A stretch of 64,000 nt of DNA from contig NZ_JAFIBI010000001.1 of assembly GCF_017832975.1 (NCBI RefSeq), positions 2,790,001-2,854,000 on the forward strand, written 5' to 3'. The notes under the pieces were generated by a model, which did no database searches, was not told the DNA's origin, and saw nothing but the letters and a program-made list of their open reading frames with translations. The translations under genes and the position numbers were made by a program. Each line of letters opens with the position of its first letter. Within the stretch, counting starts at the first letter, position 1. Positions 61,346 to 64,000 of this stretch are shown piece by piece. Source of the DNA: Arthrobacter sp. PvP023 (GTDB taxonomy: Bacteria > Actinomycetota > Actinomycetes > Actinomycetales > Micrococcaceae).

Positions 61346-62467
61346 ATGTCCTCCACCACCTCACCCAAACGCGTCGCCATCATCGGCGGCGGCATTCTCG
61401 GTGTCTCCACTGCCGTCCACCTGCTCCGCCAGGGCGCATCCGTAATCCTTTTGACCGAACGCGGCCTAGCCAGTGAAGCCACCGGCCGATCACTCTCCTG
61501 GCTCAATTCCGCCGGCGAGCGGTCTGCGCCGTACCACCAGCTGCGGGTGGCGGGCGTGGACCGCTACCGCACCCTCTTCGCTCAAGATCCGGCAAGAGAG
61601 TGGCTCCAGTTCGACGGCGGCCTGATGTGGAACGCGGCCGGACAGCACTCCGTCACCGAAGCCCGCCACACCTACGAAAAGTCCATCGGCTACGACTCAA
61701 AACTGCTCGCACCCGAAGACATCGGAGCCGTCACGCCCGGCATCGACGCCGGCGCCGTGCCGGAAAACGCCATCTTCAATCCGGGCGAAGGCTGGGTCAG
61801 CCTCCCGGACCTGGTGGAATTCCTCATGGATGAATTCCACGCCCGCGGCGGCCGACTCGTCCTCAACGCAGGCAAAGCCTCGGTAACGGTCAATGGAGCA
61901 CGGGCTACCGGTGTCGAGACAGCGGCCGGCGAGAACTACGAGGCCGATGCGGTGCTGGTGGCGTGCGGCGCCGCGACGCCCGCCGTCGTCGCACCCCTCG
62001 GCGTCGAGATCCCGAACGGTTCCCCTGTCTCCATGCTGGTCCTGACCAAACCGGTGGATCACGATGTAAAGACCGTGATGAATACGCCGCGGGCCGCGGT
62101 ACGTCCCAACCCCGGCAACACGTTTGCACTGGACCACGACTGGTACGAGGAGCACATCACCGAGCATGCGGACGGCACGTTCAGCATTCCCGACGAAGTG
62201 GTCCAGGAACTGGCCGACGAGGCGTCCAAACTCATCGCCGGCAACCCTGACCTCAAGCCGGCATCGTGGAAGATCGGCTACAAGCCCATCCCTGGCGACG
62301 GCGAACCTGTCTTCGGCGAACTGAGCCAGGTGCCCGGCTGCTTCGTGGCCTTCACGCACTCCGGCGCCACGCTCGGGCTCATCGCCGGCGAACTCCTCTC
62401 CGGCGAGATCATGACCGGCAACAAGCACCCCATGCTTGCTACCTTCAGGCCGGGGCGCTTCTCCTAG
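61346..62467 (+). CDS. FAD-dependent oxidoreductase (D-amino-acid-oxidase / amine-oxidase-like)
   Basis: 373 residues. N-terminal FAD motif RVAIIGGGILGVSTAVHLLRQGASVILLTERG, conserved ATGRSLSWLNSAGER, a second dinucleotide contact ADAVLVACGAATPAVVAPLGVEIP and C-terminal FAFTHSGATLGLIAGELL. This is the DAO superfamily (glycine/sarcosine/D-amino acid and opine oxidases), which oxidise C-N bonds. The start follows AGGAAGGG. The pairing with an amino-acid-type importer and LacI regulator suggests oxidative cleavage of an N-substituted amino acid or amino sugar. The electron acceptor and product are unknown. Confidence 0.88.
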   Translation: MSSTTSPKRVAIIGGGILGVSTAVHLLRQGASVILLTERGLASEATGRSLSWLNSAGERSAPYHQLRVAGVDRYRTLFAQDPAREWLQFDGGLMWNAAGQHSVTEARHTYEKSIGYDSKLLAPEDIGAVTPGIDAGAVPENAIFNPGEGWVSLPDLVEFLMDEFHARGGRLVLNAGKASVTVNGARATGVETAAGENYEADAVLVACGAATPAVVAPLGVEIPNGSPVSMLVLTKPVDHDVKTVMNTPRAAVRPNPGNTFALDHDWYEEHITEHADGTFSIPDEVVQELADEASKLIAGNPDLKPASWKIGYKPIPGDGEPVFGELSQVPGCFVAFTHSGATLGLIAGELLSGEIMTGNKHPMLATFRPGRFS

Positions 62468-62474
62468 ACCGTAC

Positions 62475-62506
62475 GCAGGCAGGGCCGTCACGTTGGCCCT
62501 GCCTGC
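62475..62506 (+). terminator. Terminator hairpin after the flavoprotein gene
   Basis: A perfect 12-bp stem (GCAGGCAGGGCC at 62475-62486 with 62495-62506) and 8-base loop, starting 7 bases after the stop codon. It ends the operon that begins at 57.7 kb. No strong T-tract follows. Confidence 0.7.
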
Positions 62507-62649
62507 ACTGCCCGGGTGACAGCGGAGCACGAGCCCCTTTGACGGCTGGCCGTGCGAAGGAGGTTCCGCTTCAACTTCGATGCAGGCCCACCTGATTGAT
62601 GCCTGCAGGCCGCGACGACGGCGACGTCTGCCTGGCGGGGAAACCCGCG

Positions 62650-64000
62650 CTAACCGCCCGTCTTGGGTGCGAGGAGGATCTGCACGGCTTCGATCCGTTT
62701 GCCCATACCCGACGTGCCCGCCGTTCCGCCGTCGGCGACCCATGACTGCCAGCCCAAATCTTGCACGTGGGCGCGGTAGTGGATCCCATCATGGTTCGCC
62801 ATCTCACCGGTCAGCCTGATTTCAAACGCTTCCAAACGTAGCCCTTGCCCGGTCGTGCCGATGGGATTGGCCGAGGATGTCCACGGCTGCCAGCCGATCG
62901 ACTGCACATGCCCCCGCCACTCGATGTCCCCGGTATAAGCAGTACTGGACACATTGAGGCGCAACGCCTCGACCCGAAGGGCCCGACCCGTTGTCCCGGC
63001 GACGGTCCCATCCGAAACGTTCGCCATCCAGCCGAGGTTCTGAACGTGGGCGGCGTACACGGCAGTGAATGCCGGTGCGACCTTCGGAACCAACTCGATC
63101 GTAACGGCTTCCACCCGCAGACCTTGCCCGACAGTGCCAGCCGGGGCTCCGTCGATCCCGTACGGCTGCCAGCCGACGTTCTGCACGTGGGCGCGGTACC
63201 TGATGCTGTACTGCGAGGCCAGATCCCCTGTCAACCGGAGCTCGAACGCTTCCAGGCGCAGACCGCGCCCGGTCGTTCCGATCGGGGACGCCGACGTCGT
63301 CCATGGTTGCCAGCCGATGTCCTGCACATGCCCCCGCCACAGGATGTCGCCCGACAGGCGGTCTCCTGCCACCGACAGGCGCAACGCCTCCATCGGCAGT
63401 GACCGGCCGGTCGTTCCTGCGGTGGCGCCGTCCGAGACGCTCGGCTGCCAGCCGATCGTCGCGACGTGGGCTTGGTAGACCCCGATGCACGTCATGTCGT
63501 AGTCGTAGGTGCCGTCGGTCCATTGCGAGATGTGGACGGTACCACCGGAGAAGCTGCGATTCACACAGAGGTCGGATGCTTCACTGGCGAAGTCGAGACG
63601 CCCTGCCGGTGACCAGACGGGCACATCTGGAAGCTGCCACGACCCGGTGATGGCCTGCCAACCGCTCAAATAGGAGTAGATCCCGTGCGGGTACCCGGCG
63701 TCCGCCAGCGCAGCCAGGAGCCCGGAGATGACGTACCGGTTCTCCTGCTGCTGGGCTGCTGTCGAGCTGGGCCAGGGCTGTTGCGGACGGGGCTCGACGT
63801 CGACCCAGATTCTCTCCGGTCGCCATCCCACCTCACCGAGAGACGCGAGAGCCGCGCGACCCTCGGCGTACCCGACGTTGCGCAGCCGGTCCGGCCTGGT
63901 GCTTGCGGGCCAGGGGCCGTCGTCGCCATAGGTGTCGTATTGCGCGGTGGTGGGGAACGTAGCCATGGCGTAGGCCTGAGCCCGGACGCCTCGGTCGAGC
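62650..64000 (-). CDS. Glycoside-hydrolase-like (DUF1906-type) protein with six ChW repeats, 5' end outside window
   Basis: Open to the end of the window, so the N-terminus and any signal peptide are not seen. The visible N-part (AQYDTYGDDGPWPASTRP, PERIWVDVEPRPQQPWP, AGYPHGIYSYLSGWQAI, VWSPAGRLDFAS, ISQWTDGTYDYDMT) resembles a GH25/DUF1906-type glycoside-hydrolase-like TIM barrel; its exact family is uncertain. Six ChW repeats of about 47 residues follow, each with the pattern Y/W-x-x-HVQ-x-x-GW and GTTG-x-x-LRxEA. ChW repeats mediate extracellular binding. Repeats 1-3 and 4-6 look like copies of a three-repeat block. It is convergent with the flavoprotein operon. Confidence 0.8.
   Translation of the reverse strand, partial: LDRGVRAQAYAMATFPTTAQYDTYGDDGPWPASTRPDRLRNVGYAEGRAALASLGEVGWRPERIWVDVEPRPQQPWPSSTAAQQQENRYVISGLLAALADAGYPHGIYSYLSGWQAITGSWQLPDVPVWSPAGRLDFASEASDLCVNRSFSGGTVHISQWTDGTYDYDMTCIGVYQAHVATIGWQPSVSDGATAGTTGRSLPMEALRLSVAGDRLSGDILWRGHVQDIGWQPWTTSASPIGTTGRGLRLEAFELRLTGDLASQYSIRYRAHVQNVGWQPYGIDGAPAGTVGQGLRVEAVTIELVPKVAPAFTAVYAAHVQNLGWMANVSDGTVAGTTGRALRVEALRLNVSSTAYTGDIEWRGHVQSIGWQPWTSSANPIGTTGQGLRLEAFEIRLTGEMANHDGIHYRAHVQDLGWQSWVADGGTAGTSGMGKRIEAVQILLAPKTGG

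Overview
The window is high-GC DNA with actinobacterial gene style: many GTG and TTG starts, strong GGAGG-type ribosome binding sites, overlapping start/stop codons, and sugar ABC importers that carry no ATPase of their own. The phosphatase/DUF3090/SCO1664-type kinase trio at 38.5-40.6 kb is a typical actinobacterial neighbourhood. The gene content fits a soil member of the Micrococcaceae (Arthrobacter or Pseudarthrobacter type). That placement is inferred from gene content only. I saw no tRNA, rRNA, CRISPR array, IS element or phage genes.

Layout. 0-11.3 kb is a mixed block: a 5'-truncated histidine phosphatase, a membrane PAS-EAL protein, a P450, ArfB, TspO, a class II glutamine amidotransferase, a damaged MbcA/ParS-like gene, an alpha/beta hydrolase, and PEP synthase with its regulatory protein. 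11.5-13.8 kb is a PadR regulator followed by an ABC1/UbiB kinase. 13.9-30.3 kb holds a very large rhamnosidase-like enzyme behind a perfect palindrome, an XRE-cupin regulator divergent from a thioredoxin-reductase-like gene, a glycogen-debranching-like glucosidase, transporters, methyltransferases, an amidohydrolase and two gene remnants. 31.0-38.2 kb is a rhamnoside uptake and hydrolysis locus: binding protein, two permeases, GH78 enzyme, LacI regulator, with LacI-type operator sequences upstream. 38.5-42.8 kb is mostly conserved housekeeping-type genes.

The most informative region is 42.9-56.1 kb. It encodes a sulfoquinovose (6-deoxy-6-sulfoglucose) catabolic system of the sulfoglycolytic Embden-Meyerhof-Parnas type. 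It has a YihS-like isomerase (His176, His248, His383 and Arg55 at the same numbers as in E. coli YihS), a YihV-like kinase, a YihT-like aldolase, an aldehyde dehydrogenase in place of the YihU reductase, a TauE/SafE exporter, a sugar ABC importer, and a Gfo/Idh/MocA protein that may be an NAD-dependent sulfoquinovosidase. A DeoR regulator is present with three matching operator sites (near-palindromes of TGTTGGAATTCCAACA). One of these sites lies in front of a phosphomannomutase/phosphoglucomutase gene, which may put it in the same regulon. A 61-residue protein of unknown function sits between the exporter and the isomerase.

56.4-62.5 kb is a second catabolic locus: a LacI regulator divergent from a polar-amino-acid-type ABC importer, a Gfo/Idh/MocA dehydrogenase and a FAD amine-oxidase-like enzyme. 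The divergent promoter region holds a perfect 20-bp inverted repeat whose arms are each operator-like. The combination suggests a compound that is part sugar, part amino acid (opine, Amadori product or amino sugar), but the substrate is unknown. The window ends in a secreted-type protein with a glycoside-hydrolase-like domain and six ChW repeats, cut off by the window edge.
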